A stretch of 64,000 nt of DNA from Pinus tabuliformis (GCA_031772625.1 CM062816.1:1666575385-1666639384), one strand, 5' to 3'; positions 12,421 to 25,038 are shown, numbered from the stretch's first letter. Numbers and translations are program-made. Notes: generated by a model from the letters alone, not told the origin.

Positions 12421-13696
12421 GTAGCGACCGATCTGGAGTGCGTATGCAATAAAGACGAAGGTAGAAGCTAAGGATTGATTAAAGGATAAGTATCAACATT
12501 TTATTTCAGTTTTATTATGCATGTGACTTATGATTTTGGTATATGATGATTACATGTGAATTATGATTCTGATTTATGATCCATGATTATGGCTTATGAT
12601 CTATGATTCTAGTTTATGATGGTTACATGTGATTTATGATTTTGACCTATGATGGTTGTGTTTTGAGCTAACCTAATGTGATATCTTTATATATCTTGAT
12701 TTGGTCAAGTATGCTAGTTTGACTTGTTGTGACAAGAAGAGAACATGATTCCAAGTGTACCTTATTGGCGAACTACCAATGAGGTACGATTTGAAGTTAT
12801 TTCAATTTATTTTGAATCTAATAGAAGTTATGTGCTTGGTATAGGAATGAAAGAAATGCTCAGTTGGCTGGTTGAAATTGACTACAATAATTGGAATTAG
12901 TAGCAAAGGAATTGAAATAGGCAGCAGTGTGCTGGTAAAGCACTTCAGGAATAGGGCCATTGTGGGACACTGGTACCCAATAGTGTCCATTGATTTCAAT
13001 GAGCATGCTATGACTGGTATGACGTTTTGAGGCAGGTATATGCCTTGGTTTTTGTATTTTCCGATGCGAGGAAGCCTTGACAATGGATGGACTGCCCGGG
13101 ATGGGGGTGCCAACGGAACTTGGAAGGTGAGTGACTACACAGAAGAGGTGACTAGATTCTTGAGGGACTGTGTAACAGAGAAGGGAAGTTTGTGGATGAA
13201 TTTGGGTGAGTCATTAACATTGCTAGATGGAATCAAATGCACATTGGGAGTGCGGCCTAGGACAATGCACCGGTAACTATTCGTTGAGAGGACAAGTGGC
13301 ACAGGATTATAGCGCTGGACATGGGATGAAGATTTGACTTTGCAGTGGACTATGGACTTCCTGGAAAGGAGGTGGATCCTTGTATTACATTGAGGGTGGA
13401 GGTGTGAGCCTTTCGATTCCCTTATTGTTTGATACAAGAATCATATTATTTTATTTTATGGTTGAGAAAATGTGCATAGGTTTATATGTGGTTATTGTAA
13501 GTATCGTAATGAGCTATGTTATAAAGCTCTAGTATGCGGTATGTTGTCATGTTGTCATGATGTTTTGATTTTGAGCAGATATTTCATTGTAAATACTGCA
13601 ATGAACTCTATTATAAAGCTCCATGAGAAGTATGTTTTGTTTTTAGTAGTCATGTTGGTTATAGGTGTCATTGAACACCAAGGATGGAGTTTCCCC
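12421..13696 (+). other. LARD D interior, 3' part
   Basis: Contains TTATGATT/TATGATGG word repeats (12,525-12,660), then less repetitive, slightly GC-richer sequence (13,030-13,400) with frames of about 100 codons on both strands. None matches a family I know. The 13,040-13,276 (+) and 13,135-13,437 (-) frames overlap each other, so at most one could be real. Confidence 0.45.
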
Positions 13697-13707
13697 AAGG
13701 GGGAGGG
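13697..13707 (+). other. Polypurine tract of element D
   Basis: AAGGGGGAGGG, three bases before the 3' LTR start TGTAACAACC. Confidence 0.8.
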
Positions 13708-13710
13708 TTC

Positions 13711-15094
13711 TGTAACAACCCTGGTGAAAATTCCATGTAAAAATATATAAATACCACGGATGATGGGACACGTATTCCAAGCTGAATGGTGGGAAAAACA
13801 TCCTAGGGAGTGTTCATTTGGTTATTTACGGCTAAGGAAATTGGAAAAGGCAATGGCTAAGGCATTAAAGAGGAAAAAAGGTATTTTGGCACATTTATCT
13901 ATGAAAATAACGGAAATTAGGAGAAAAGGAAGGTGAAAGGTCACATTTTGCATGTGAGGAGGAAATTGAAGGAAAATAATGGAAAATGAAGAAAATAGAG
14001 GCCTCATTAATAAAAAGGCTTCTGAAGATCAGTTGGCAGGCTTCTTCATTTTAGTGTGAAGACTTGGTTAGTTTAGCTTTGGAGCTCTCTCATTATTCTC
14101 TCTCTCTCTCTCATACTCTTAGAGACTTAGAGTTTTCTTGGAACACTCTTGAAGGGTCTAGCAGACTTGGATTCTTAGAGCAAGAAGGCAAAGGAAGAAC
14201 AAGAAAGTGCAAGAAGGCATCAACAACAATAACTACATCAGATTTTCTTGCAGGTATTGTGCTACATGTATGATTTATTCACTAGTTTTGGCATGCATGG
14301 CCCATGCATGTGGTTTCTTGGTTGTGATCTATCATTGGCATGGACGATTGTGTGGATCGACAATGGATTGCCTAACCTTGCGATTTCTTGGATAGCCATG
14401 GTGGTTGTGGGTTTACTTTCATTGCTTTGTTTTTGTTGGTTCTCATTTTTCCATAGCTTGGGTTGAGTTACTAGTCCTAGAAACCATCGTTGAACAAATG
14501 CTCTGGAATCCCTGTAACAGCTTGGGTTGAGTTACTAGTCCTGGAAGCCCTGGTTGGACAAATGCTCTGGAAGCCCTTGGCAGGTTGAGTTACTAGTCCT
14601 GGAAGCTTTGGTTGGAGAAACGCTCTGGAAGCCCTGTATAAGCCGTGGGTTGAGTTACTAGTTATGGAAGCCATTGTTGGACAAACACTCTAGAAGCCCT
14701 GGAAGGTTTGGATGGAAACCAACCTGATGATGGTTTTTGGTGATGTTCAACCATGAGGTGGAATCGCTATTTGATGGGTTGAGGTGGGTGGCCTCGGGAA
14801 GCTCTGTATGAGTTTTGATTGATGTGTTCTATGAGATCCCACATTCATGCTTGTAATATGGCACGATGGTGATTGGCTGAAGAGAGACTTGGCTCAGCCA
14901 ATATATGGTCAGTTGGAATGTGGTATTCCCATCTCCGGTTGGTTCATTTCATTTATTAATGAAAAAAATTCATTCCCTTGATTTTCATGTGCAAATGTAC
15001 AGATGTGTATATGGATTTTGATGGCTGATATGTTCATTATATTTTTGTTTCTATTATGTTTTTTTTATGCACATTTACCCCAGAGGTTGTTACA
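13711..15094 (+). repeat. 3' LTR of element D
   Basis: Starts TGTAACAACC and ends GGTTGTTACA; followed by the AACTC target duplicate. It is collinear with 6,255-7,642, with scattered substitutions and small indels (fewer CT units near 14,100, one G>A at the start), so the insertion is not recent. Confidence 0.92.
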
Positions 15095-15099
15095 AACTC

Positions 15100-15990
15100 T
15101 TTTTGTCTTCTACACTCTCTGCCCAATCTGAATCTGTGAATCCTTGTAGTTGTAATTCACTGTTTGAGGCATATCTCAAACCATAATTGATTGTTTCCTA
15201 ACTAATTGTACCATGTTGGTACTTCAACACATGTTGAGCTACATGCCTTGGCTCAACCATAAATCGACTGACTTCTTTCACCAGGTCCATCATCACGGTT
15301 ATTTTATGGTTACCCTAACTGGGTGCTCTTTATTAAACACATTCTACTATGGAAATCTTGGATGCTCCCTCTTCCATTCTAGCTTTCTAGTTACTATAGC
15401 ATATCAGTTATATAGCATGACAATCTCAATGATAGTTTGTCACCTTGAATTCATAGGTCAACTCCCTCTAAAGCTAAAACAAGTCTCCTTGATTGCTCCC
15501 TCTATTATGGAAGCAATTCTTTTTGCCACATCTACTCCCTCTAACACATGAATCCTTATACTTCCGCTATAATTAAATCATATAAGATCAACCTTGATCC
15601 ATTAATCCAAAACTTAGGTGAAATATTTTATTTTCAAGTAGGAGACTTCTTCATGGCCCTCAAAGCCTTGAGGTGGTTCCATGTACAATCCTTCCTCAAA
15701 TTCTTGATGGAGAAAAATGGTCTCTTATCCATATGATACAATTCCATAAGAGAAGTAATAATAATTGTAATCGAAGTGTATCTATCAACCGGAGAAAATG
15801 TATTTTCATGATCCTCTCCCTCTTTTGAGAGAACCTTCCAATCTCAAATCTTACTTTCTACTTGTTTATGTTGCCATCTTATGCACACTTGATCTTATAG
15901 ATCCATTTGGATGTCACCATTGAATTCTCTTTAGCACAATCAAGGTATACTTAAAGCTTGTTGATCTATCTACATCCTTTGAGATTGAAT
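15100..15990 (-). pseudogene. Ty1/copia RT-RNase H fragment (element E, right part)
   Basis: On the - strand from about 15,930: SKWIYKIK (copia RT start), SQKRE near 15,845, ENTFSPVDRYTSITIIIT, then LYMEPPQGFE near 15,640, the typical LNG-loop region of copia RT. After a damaged stretch comes RNase H near 15,170 (LQGFTDSDWAESVEDKKS), which stops at the D insertion. The RT active-site region is not readable. Frameshifts, stops and a shortened middle mark it as dead. It continues into 5,941-6,249 beyond D. Confidence 0.8.
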
Positions 15991-17913
15991 CTTATCTAGT
16001 ACAATACCACAAATCATTGATTCTATGAGACTTCTCTTGTCACAAGCTTTGATTTGCTCTTCCACTAGTGTCTTGGCAACCTTTAATATGTACTTGCAAT
16101 CCTCACTAGGATTCCATGGTAGAATGATTACAGCCCTACAAAAGAAACGAAGACAATAAGCTAAATAAAAATAACAATAATAATCGAGGATGAAAGATAT
16201 AAAGTACTTATATTTTGAGGATTATAGGGAAATATCAGCTCCCCCTTGATCTTGGCCTTCTTGCATCCATCATGTAAATTTATCAACCTCATCCTCATCA
16301 TTAACATGATGTCATTCCTTCCTCGCATGATCTAGGATTTCTTATTTTAGCAGAAAATATAGATCTATCTCTAGTGTTTTATCCCTAAACCCTAGGTATT
16401 CCTTATCTTTCAAGTTTAATCTAGCTTCTACAAACCCTAGGGCTCTCAGATCTTTCAAGAAGAGAACATAGTACAAGAATTATGATTTCTCTTCTTAACT
16501 CCCTCTACTTCTACAAAAACTAAATTCAAGTTGATCATGTCTCAGATACTTGAAGGAGAAATTTTTCATCTAGCAATAGTTATACTCAGGTAATGGCATC
16601 CAGCAATAATACTAGCAGTATCTCCAGGACATATTCTACATACTTTTCCTCTGTCATATGTTTTAGGTCCTCTAGGGTTTTACAAATCCTTATGTTTATT
16701 AGGTCTTCCAATAATGAGAGAGCCTCTCAACGCAACTCCCTATGGATATTTCAAGCAGTAAATACATGGCATTCTTGAAAAGGACTACAATAATCTTTTG
16801 TTGGTCTTGTCATACTTTATTCAATATTCAATGCAATTATTTAATGCTACCCAAATAGGTATACCTCATACTTCTAGAGGTATGTTTTTTCTCATGTTAT
16901 CTCAGTCAAACTCTTTCATTCTTCCTTTCTAGCATTCTAAAGGAGCGATATCTTTTAGAACAATTGAAATCGCAACTGCTTTCTAGAAACACCTTTTAGT
17001 CATACAAAAATATATATGGTATTAAAGGGTTAGATATCACTAACTTCAATACTTGTTCCTTTGAAACAAGGGAAATATTTCTTCAATTCAATATGATTTC
17101 AGTATGCCAAAATCTCTTAGTATAGGTGTATTGAACATACACTTGACTCAGGACTTATTATATCTTTGAGCCATAGTCCAAAAAAATTATACTACAAAAT
17201 CGTTGATGTACAACATGTGCAATGACACAAATGAACAACAACAATGTTGTCAATTCCAACAAGGCTTAAATTCATCCTCATTTCCCAACATGTTTTGATA
17301 CCATATAAAGATAATCATATTTCAAACACAACGAGGATGACTGGAATATATCCTTCAGAAGTATAAGTTAAAAATTTTGAAATTGAGAGCATGAGAATAA
17401 CTTTCATATTCTTAAAACATTTCAACAATTGAAGAAAAAATCTCAATAGAGATTCTTCCAAGAGAAAGAAACAATATCTTCTCAGTAAACTGATCTAGGT
17501 GGCTCTAGAGAGGCTCAGAAATCAACGAGGGTTGAGGAAAAGCTAAAAAATAAAAGTTTTGGATTGAAATTAAAACAAGGTCATATCAAATATCTTGTCA
17601 CAAGATTACAATGACACAAATGACACCTCAATCCGACATCGTATGTGAAAGTTATGGCCAGTCAATGTTTTGGTCAAACTAAGCCATAGGAAAAATTTGG
17701 CAGAGCGCCAACTAAATTTGGAGGTCAGATAAATATGGTGACGCCACTAAATTTGGCTTCCAATAATGAGGCAACAAATTGGGAATTCATGGTGACGAAT
17801 TCCGGCAGACGAAACTGGCGGAATTGTCGCCTACTTAATATTGTCGATGACCCACTAAGCGGTCAGCCCACCCCACGCAGCGACCCCATAAATTAGCGCC
17901 CTCGGCCAACCTT
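15991..17913 (-). other. Element E interior or older nested sequence, not identified
   Basis: No protein motif could be read on either strand. An iMet-like primer-site string on the - strand at 17,293-17,305 (ATGGTATCAAAAC) hints that another old - strand element may be fragmented here, but no LTR pair was found. The part 17,690-17,910 is noticeably GC-richer and has short repeated words (GGCG...AATTTAGTGGCG on the - strand). Confidence 0.4.
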
Positions 17914-18023
17914 AAAAAAATAAAACGAATGTCATAATAGGGGTCCCGTGGTGTTTGACCCCAAGACCTCCTCAACTACCAAGTATTTTATATAGGATGC
18001 CAACCAATGAGCCAAACGACCCA
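17914..18023 (-). repeat. tRNA-derived Pol III unit (SINE head or tRNA pseudogene)
   Basis: On the - strand, TGGCTCATTGGTTGG (18,000-18,014) fits the A box and GGGGTCAAACACC (from 17,962 downward) fits the B box, with tRNA-like spacing. The outer ends GGGTC (near 18,022) and GACCC (near 17,944) can pair as an acceptor stem. A run of seven T follows at 17,920-17,914 and could end Pol III transcription. The mature-like part would be about 84 nt, long for a tRNA unless it has a long variable arm. No flanking target duplication was established. A plant tRNA-derived SINE head is the likeliest reading. Confidence 0.45.
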
Positions 18024-18179
18024 TTTGTTGAGAAATTCACCCTCTACGAGTTATTTAAACCTTAATTTTTCATTCACTGACCAACAAAAGCTGGACAAAG
18101 GAGGAGTGCAGAACCTGATGTGGGGGAGGGACCATGTCTCGAATATAGTTCGAGAATAATATTCTCTGATGCAGGGAAG

Positions 18180-18620
18180 GAATCTTTAGATTCCCTTGGA
18201 CAATGATTTTTAACAGAGTTAAAAGTATGTCAACTTTATACTCATTTTACTTAGTTTTTTACAATTGGAACATAGTAGTGTAGTCATATTTTGAATTTGA
18301 GTAGAAAATATTCAGTCAACTTGTAGAGAGGAATCTTTGTGGAATCATGAGGAATCTAAAAGATTCCCTAAGGGCCAAATTTTGATAGTTTCAGAACTAG
18401 ACCAACTTTATACTCATTTTACTCAATTTTTCATAAGGAGTGCAGTGGTGAGGTCGGATTTTTCATCTGAGCAACATAATTTCAGTCAACCAGCGAAAAA
18501 GAATATTTAGGGAATCTTTGAGATTCCTGAAGATCCAAATTTTGACCAAAGCAGAAAGGGATTGAGTTTATTGTCATTTTTCATGATTTTTCACCAGGAA
18601 TTCAATGGTGCAGTCCATTT
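18180..18620. repeat. Three imperfect ~150-170-bp tandem units
   Basis: AGATTCCCT or AGATTCCTG occurs at about 18,190, 18,360 and 18,510. It is followed each time by CCAAATTTTGA-like sequence, CAACTTTATACTCATTTTAC and a GTGCAGTGGTG..GGTC-like block. The units are diverged. No coding potential. Confidence 0.65.
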
Positions 18621-18982
18621 CTTCAGAAGAGGTGTGCATTTTTAAGCCATCCCTAGAAGTGGAGCTATAAGGTGTCTTTTTTACATGCATGTAATTTGAT
18701 TTTTGTTGAATATTAATGAAAGAGGCCTTCCCACATTGAGCAGAGTCTAGAGACTTATCCCACATTAGGTGAACTCCGTTATCGACCTGTTGTGCCTTGC
18801 TTCTCATGGTTGTTGTTTATTTCCACTTCATTTATGTATATGCATCTTATGGTTGCTTGCACTTTAAAATGGGATTTTGTATGCATCTTTCAAGTGAAAA
18901 TATCAGTAATCAAACTTCATGCCCTTGTCATTATTCCCATAAGGTGCATGCTTGTAATCAACTATGGATTTCACCATCAAAC
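18621..18982. other. Nothing recognised between tandem repeat and element G
   Basis: Short frames on both strands (18,574-18,807 - and 18,792-19,096 +) have no known motif, and the latter runs into the G LTR, so it is not a gene. The last bases are the ATATC target duplicate of G (18,983-18,987). Confidence 0.5.
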
Positions 18983-19433
18983 ATATCTAATCTAAAAATG
19001 GGGCTCTTAGGTTTCTTGTCTAATCTACAAGAACCTCTCCCACTCCCAAAGCTTGAATATTTCCAAGTCTTATTGATTAACCAATGTGGAAATTAAGAAA
19101 TGCTTGAAAATATAGGCACATGCTTATATTTATTGTTGGTTGTTTATGTGCTTTAAAATCTGTTGTTTTAACTGATATGTAAATGTGCTTAAACATATAT
19201 ATAAATGCATATAACAGTGAATAAGGCAGCAGAGACAATGCAGCAATAAAGCAGACACATGAACAACAATATTAATTTGGAGTTCACCCACAACTCTTGG
19301 GCTATGTCTCTGTGAACTCTAGTTAACTCAACTAGGCTCTCTGGGATTATGGTTTAAGTCTTTTTTACAAGCTCTTGGCCCAACTCCTACTGTTTTACAC
19401 AAAAACAGTGGGTTCAGACACCATTTCATCCCC

Positions 19434-19600
19434 TGGCTCTTGAAGCTCTGGCTCTTGGCTCTAGCTCTTGGCTCTAGCTCTTGGTTCTGGCTCCTGGCTC
19501 TGACTCTAGCTCTTTGGCTCTTGGTTCTGGCTCTTGGCTCTGACTCTTTGGCTCTGGCTTTGGCTCTTTGGCTCTTCAACTCTGGCTTCTACCCTCTGGC
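19434..19600. repeat. (GGCTCT)n-like hexamer repeat in the G LTR
   Basis: Imperfect TGGCTC/TAGCTC/TTGGCTCT repeats, shared with 23,806-23,950 in the other LTR, so they are part of the ancestral LTR. They create long Leu/Ala or Arg/Ser-rich frames with no meaning. Confidence 0.85.
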
Positions 19601-20235
19601 TGTTTACAGCTCTTTAAGTTTTTCACTTGAACTCCAAGTGACTCGCTTGGCTGCATTTCTGCTTCTACGCTACCTCTTTGGCCTCTACACTACCTCTTTG
19701 GCTTCTGTACTGCCTCTTTGGCTTCTGCGGTGCCTCTTGGCCTTAGCTTCCTGCTTTCTCTTTAGCAATAGGTCCCACAACGACCAACAACCCAACAGCA
19801 ACTATCAGTCTCCTCATTCTGTTGTTCTGTGGCTTTTTAAGCCAAATCGGCGCTGCCTATTCATTGTCCCTCTCGGGCCCTCTATCTTCGCTCTTTAGTC
19901 TGCTCAAATCCCTTCTCTGAGCATTAGTAATCATTGCTAAATGCTCTCAAGGATGGATGCCACCTATACGGTAACAGAAGGGGCAATCGATGCTTGCAAT
20001 CCTTTGAAATAGTCGTTTTATGTTAACACAGGAAAATGCTGCAAAACTTGGAAGAATCCATAGAACACTGTTCATCTGGACTTGAAATTCACATAACCCT
20101 GCTTTATAATGCTATCACATCTGCCTGGGAGTCGCTATCACATATCGCAATTGGTCTGTCCCTTTGTATTTCGAAATACATTAAAAAATGGCATTTCGTG
20201 GATCTCAAATCTTATGAGTCCGACTATCGCATTGC

Positions 20236-20379
<144 letters not shown>

Positions 20380-20938
20380 CGGCCCTACTCCACTGTAACG
20401 TGCTGACGCGATACTGTGATGCGACAAGTCGCAATCACAGATCGCACAAGTTTGAGGCCTTTCCATATAATAGGGTCTATGCCAGCACCGATTGCGATCC
20501 ACCGATATCAACGATCGTGGTATCGCATTGGCCTAGTCCCATGCATGTTATGTGCCTTCCTCCGATCTGACCCGCCGATTGCGATTCGCCGATCGGATCT
20601 AGACCGTTGATCAGCCAGATCCGATGGCTCCTGTGCGGATTTGGTTTAAGTCTCCAATATGCCTTTTTTCATTGTTTTCTCATGCTTTTAGCCTCTTTTC
20701 TCAAAGAATAAGGGGAGCTTCTTTTCATGATAACTTTTTCATCTGAAATCCATTTTCGCCCATTCAAGTTGTGTTGGATTCAGAATGAGAAGATCTCTGC
20801 AATGAGACTATTTTTGGGAGCAGCCTACAACTTTCATTTTCTTCTGATTTACAAAGGATTTGTGCCATTTGGCACCTTTTACGTCTTATATGAAGTCTTT
20901 TAGACTTAGAGGTTTATCCAGGATCCATTTTTGGATCA

Positions 20939-21754
20939 CACCTTCACACTAAAAGAAATTTTGATCTCCAAAAGACTGATATATTGATCTGAACAGTAAA
21001 TGAGAGTGACTCACCCTCTTCTTTTAGCCTCCCTACACTTGCCTTTGAATAGTGCCTCTAAACCAAGGCGTCTGACCACTTCCCTTCTTGGATGGGTTAG
21101 TCTTCTTTGGAAGAACTGTCTTCCTCCTTGCCTTCCTACAGAACTCCTACTGAAATGGTTATAGAAGGTATTTTTGAGCTTATTTTCCTTGATCATTGAT
21201 CCAAGGTGGCTCAAACAAATGTGAAGTACATCTGCTCCACAAAACTTTCATTTTTACCTGTTTGACAAGCTACCAACAACAACTGTTAACAACAGAAGGC
21301 ATACAGACAACAACTGGATGGACTAACTCTTGCTTCCTCAAAAGAAATAGATTTCACATCTTGTGAACACCTCCATGTCTTACATTTGCATACAAATGAT
21401 GGACTAGATAACAAGCCCACAAAACATGCCTTTGAATAAATGACCCTTCAAGTCAAGCATGCATAAAAAGACCATTAGGACTCTTTTTCAAAAGATGAGA
21501 CACTTCACCGTTATCTCCATTTGGAAACCAAGTTAACTTCTCCCAAGTCAACATGGCATCACATGCATGTCAAAGCAATCAACCCTGCAAGTTAATTACA
21601 CATACATGTTCAAAAACAAGGAAATCATCAACATCCTTGTGTTCATGCATCTCATGCTCATGCATGCATTTCATCCTTCAACTTTCACTTAAGCACACTG
21701 TACTTTCGAAGATGAAATGAAATATAATGTAGATGCATCAATAGACATGCAATC
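20939..21754 (-). other. 3' interior of element G, non-coding
   Basis: Lies between the Gag frame and the 3' LTR on the - strand. The last bases before the LTR (AGTGTGAAGGTG) are a weak polypurine tract. No frame of note; the 21,011-21,214 (-) frame is Arg-rich and unidentified. Confidence 0.6.
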
Positions 21755-23005
21755 TCAATTGGATAAGAACTCTAACCGTTCCTTACCAATCCCTTTCAAA
21801 GGTACTACCTTTGTCTGCACATCAGCATCATCATGTGAATCATTCTGAGACACATCATTCATGGAATATTCCTTTCCATTTCTGCCATCTTCTCTTTCCA
21901 CTTTCTTTAGCTTTGGTGGAATCATTGATGGATTCAAAGTGCAACATTTTTTAGCAAGATGTCCTTGCTTATGGCAGTAAGTTCACTGCATGTGCATCCT
22001 CTTGAAAACATGATTTGCCTTGTCCATTGGACCTTTGGCTGCTTGCTTATTTTCCTTCAAAAGTTTCCTGTATGTGGCCATTCTCTTCCAACATCTAGAA
22101 ACATGATGGTTATCCAAACCACAAAAGGAACATGCAACTCTTTCCTCATACTTACGTGGAAATTTATCATGCTTTGCACAATCAAAAGGAAAATGTTTAG
22201 AACCAGATTTATACCTTTCTCTTTCACCTTTATCGCCTTCATGAGGAGGTGAAGCAAATGAAGAAGTGGCTCCATTTGGAACACCATCAATATCTTCAAG
22301 GTTGTTGGAGGCTCCCCAACTCTCTGGTTCAAGTGTGTGCTTTTGAACACCTGCATCCTGCAAATGATGTTTCACGCCATTGCATTCCTCTTGAATACAA
22401 CCTTCACACTTTTGAGGTAGAGGACATGAAATGAAACTCCTTCTTGGGATTGTTTCAATGGCTTTCATGGAAGCTTTGGAATTCTCTCCATAAGACAGTC
22501 CATAGCCAAGAACCAAATACTTAGGCCTTTCCTCAACCATTATTGGTTGAACAATACCTTGTGCATGCTTTCCCAAGCCCTTTCCTTCAAAGTCCATCTT
22601 GGACATTAGCTTGGAACCTATGCCTTTAGTATGTTTTTCAAAAGAACCAATATAAGCATTCTCGGAGGAATTTGAAGACAAACTGGAATGGCTTACCCCT
22701 TCTTCAAGATGGTACTTGACTAAGGTTTCTTGGGAAGCAAAGAGTTGTGTTTCCAACTCATGCATCCTTTTGAGGTTCATATTTGCAATATGAATTTGCC
22801 TCTCCATTTCCTGCAATTTGTCAGCAAGCAACTGCTTCTTTTCCTTCATGGAATTCAGCCGTTCTCAAAGCATGTTGCTCTTCCTTCCATCCTCATACAT
22901 TTCTCTCACCATATCCATCATGGTCGATAATTCTTGCTTCATGTCTTCATCAAAGAATATTGTGGAGAGAGCAGAATTTGAGGACCCACTTGTAGAAGTT
23001 TTCAT
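21755..23005 (-). pseudogene. Gag-like protein with two CCHC zinc knuckles, two in-frame UGA stops
   Basis: Structural RNA-binding protein of element G. Read on the - strand from ATG at 23,005 (MKTSTSGSSNS), the frame runs about 417 codons to 21,755 with no frameshift but two UGA codons. The first is about codon 47, just before ERLNSMKEKK. The second lies where the first Cys of the second knuckle should be (before TYCHKQGHLAKKC). The first half is predicted coiled coil (LLADKLQEMERQIHIANM). Zinc knuckle 1 is CSFCGLDNHHVSRC, intact, C-X2-C-X4-H-X4-C. The tail is acidic and Lys-rich. The longest uninterrupted piece is 22,849-21,983 (288 residues). It ends with no protease or RT, so the element was Gag-only. 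The frame is so well kept that inactivation looks fairly recent, but UGA readthrough cannot be excluded from sequence. Confidence 0.75.
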
Positions 23006-23340
23006 TATGCCAATGAACAAGAAAAACTTCAACAAGATAAATAAAGAGCTTATTTAAGCAACCTCTGGCAACAAACCTCTTGTGCTTTGGATTGCCTTGA
23101 GGTCCTTGGGACAGAAGAATGCCTTCAACCCTTCTTCCTATTTGTCCTTCTTGGACTGAGCTAGCAACAACTTTCCCTTCACCTCTGCAAACTCAGAAAA
23201 TAGTCAGTTTGCAAACAAGCATACAATCAATAAGACAATCAATCCTTGACTGCCCAAATAACTTTTAGCCAAGCAATCTCTGCTCTGTCAATCAAGCATT
23301 CTGATATAACCTTCTTAAAGGTATGGTTACTCAATCTTAA
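23006..23340 (-). other. Leader of element G
   Basis: Between the primer site and the Gag start codon on the - strand, about 335 bp. No upstream frame or recognised structure. Confidence 0.6.
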
Positions 23341-23352
23341 GCTCCGATACGA
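23341..23352 (-). other. tRNA primer binding site of element G
   Basis: The - strand reads TCGTATCGGAGC, two bases after the LTR end TCA. It is a two-mismatch version of the initiator-Met complement TGGTATCAGAGC. Confidence 0.7.
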
Positions 23353-23354
23353 CC

Positions 23355-25033
23355 TGACCTGAAAATGGGGCTCTTAGGTTTCTTGTCTAATCTACAAGAA
23401 CCTCTCCCACTCCCAAAGTTTGAATATTCCCAAGTCTTATTGATTAACCAATGCGGAAATTGATAAATGCTTGAAAATATAGGCACATGCTTACACTTAT
23501 TGTTGGTTGTTTATGTGTTTTAAAATCTGTTGTTTTACAGTGATATGTAAATGTGCTTAAACATACATATAAATGCATATAATAGTGAATAAGGCAACAG
23601 AGACAATGCAACAATAAAGCAAACACATGAACAACAATATTAATTTGGAGTTCACCCACAACTCTTGGGCTACATCTCCGTGAGCTCTAGTTAACTCAAC
23701 TAGGCTCTTTGGGATTATGGTCTAAGTCTTTTTTACAAGCTCTTGGACCAACTCCTTCTGTGTTACGCAAAAAAAATGGGTTCAAACACCATTTCATCCG
23801 CTGACTCTTGAAGCTCTGGCTCTTGGCTTTGGCTCTTGGCTCTAGCTCTTGGTTCTAGCTCTTGGCTCTAACTCTAGCTCTTTGGCTCTTGGTCCTGGCT
23901 CTTGGCTTTGAATCTTTGGCTCTGGCTCTGGCTCTTTGGCTCTTCAGCTTTGGCTTCTTCCTGTCCTCTAGTTGTTTACAACTCTTTTGGTTTTTCACTT
24001 GAACTCCAAGTTACTCCCTTGGCTGCGTTTCTAATTCTGCACTGCCTCTTTGGCTTCTATGCTGCCTCTTGGCCTTAGCTTCCTGCTTTGGATTAAGCAA
24101 CAACTCCCACAATGAACAATAACCCAGTATCAACTAATAGTCTCCTCATTCTATTGTTCTGTGGCTTTTTAAGCCAAATCGGCGTTGCTTGTTCATTGTC
24201 CCTCTCAGGCCCTCTGTCTTTCCACTTTGGTTTGCTCAAATCCCTTCTCTGAGCATTAGCAATCATTGCTAAACGCTCTCAAGGATGGATGCCACCTATA
24301 CCATAACAAAAGGGGAAATCGACGCTTGCAATCCTTTGAAATAGTCGTTTTATGTTAACACCAGAAAACGCTGCAAAACTTCAAAGAATCCGTAGAACAC
24401 TGTTCATCCAGACTTGAAATTCCCATAACCCCACCTTATAGTTCTAGTAGGTCTGCTTGGGAGTCGCTATCACATATCACAATTGGCCTGTAACGTGCCG
24501 ACGCAATACTATGATGCGACAAGTTGCAATGACAGATCGCACAAGTTTGAGGCCTTTCCATATAATAGGGTCTATGCCAGCACTGATTGGGATCCACTGA
24601 TATCGACGATCATGGTATCGCATTGGCCTGGTCCCATGCATGTTATGTGCCTTCCTCCGATCTGACCCGCCGATTGCGATTCGCCGATCGGATCTGGACC
24701 GTTGATCAGCCAGATCTGATGGCTCCTGTGCGGATTTGGTTTAAGCCTCCAATATGCCTTTTTTCATTGTTTTCTCATGTTTTTAGCCTCTTTTCTCAAA
24801 GAACAAGGGGAGCTTCTTTTCATGATAACTTTTTCATTTGAAATCCATTTTTGCCCATCCAAGCTATGTTGGATTGAGAATGAGAAGATATCTGCAATGA
24901 GACTATTTTTGGGAGTAGCCTACGACTTTCATTTTCTTCTGATTTACAAAGGATTTGTGCCATTTGGCACCTTTTACGTCTTATATGAAGTCTTTTAGAC
25001 TTAGAGGTTTATCCAAGATCCATTTCTGGATCA
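23355..25033 (-). repeat. 5' LTR of element G (1,679 bp)
   Basis: On the - strand it starts TGATCCAGAAATGG and ends CATTTTCAGGTCA. It matches 18,988-20,938 along its length except for the ~235-bp block present only there. The hexamer repeat is at 23,806-23,950. Confidence 0.88.
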
Positions 25034-25038
25034 ATATC

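Larger units (their letters stand above)
6255..15094 (+). mobile_element. Non-autonomous LTR retrotransposon D (LARD), 8.84 kb
   Basis: Two LTRs (1,388 and 1,384 bp, TGTAACA...TGTTACA) flank a 6.07-kb interior. A primer site follows the 5' LTR, a polypurine tract precedes the 3' LTR, and the 5-bp target duplication AACTC is perfect (6,250-6,254 and 15,095-15,099). The interior shows no gag, protease, RT or integrase motif in any frame. That fits the class called LARD, which depends on enzymes from another element. It is inserted in the RNase H region of copia element E. Strand is set by the PBS and PPT positions. Confidence 0.9.

Noticed and set aside
11545-12452. Overlapping Cys/Met/Val/Tyr-rich frames resembling small cysteine-rich proteins
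   Set aside because: They exist in several overlapping frames on both strands of a TG/CA-rich tract, as expected by chance; no signal peptide or fixed Cys spacing.
16375-16440. CCCTAAACCCTAGG-like words suggesting interstitial telomere repeats
   Set aside because: Only one or two imperfect units (TTTAGGG-type), no array.
17293-17305. Primer-site-like ATGGTATCAAAAC on the - strand
   Set aside because: No LTR end or paired LTR could be found beside it; left as a possible relic only.
19328-19898. Leu/Ala/Trp-rich + frame and Arg/Ser/Glu-rich - frame of up to 152 codons
   Set aside because: Produced by the GGCTCT hexamer repeat in the LTR; the 5' LTR copy disrupts both.
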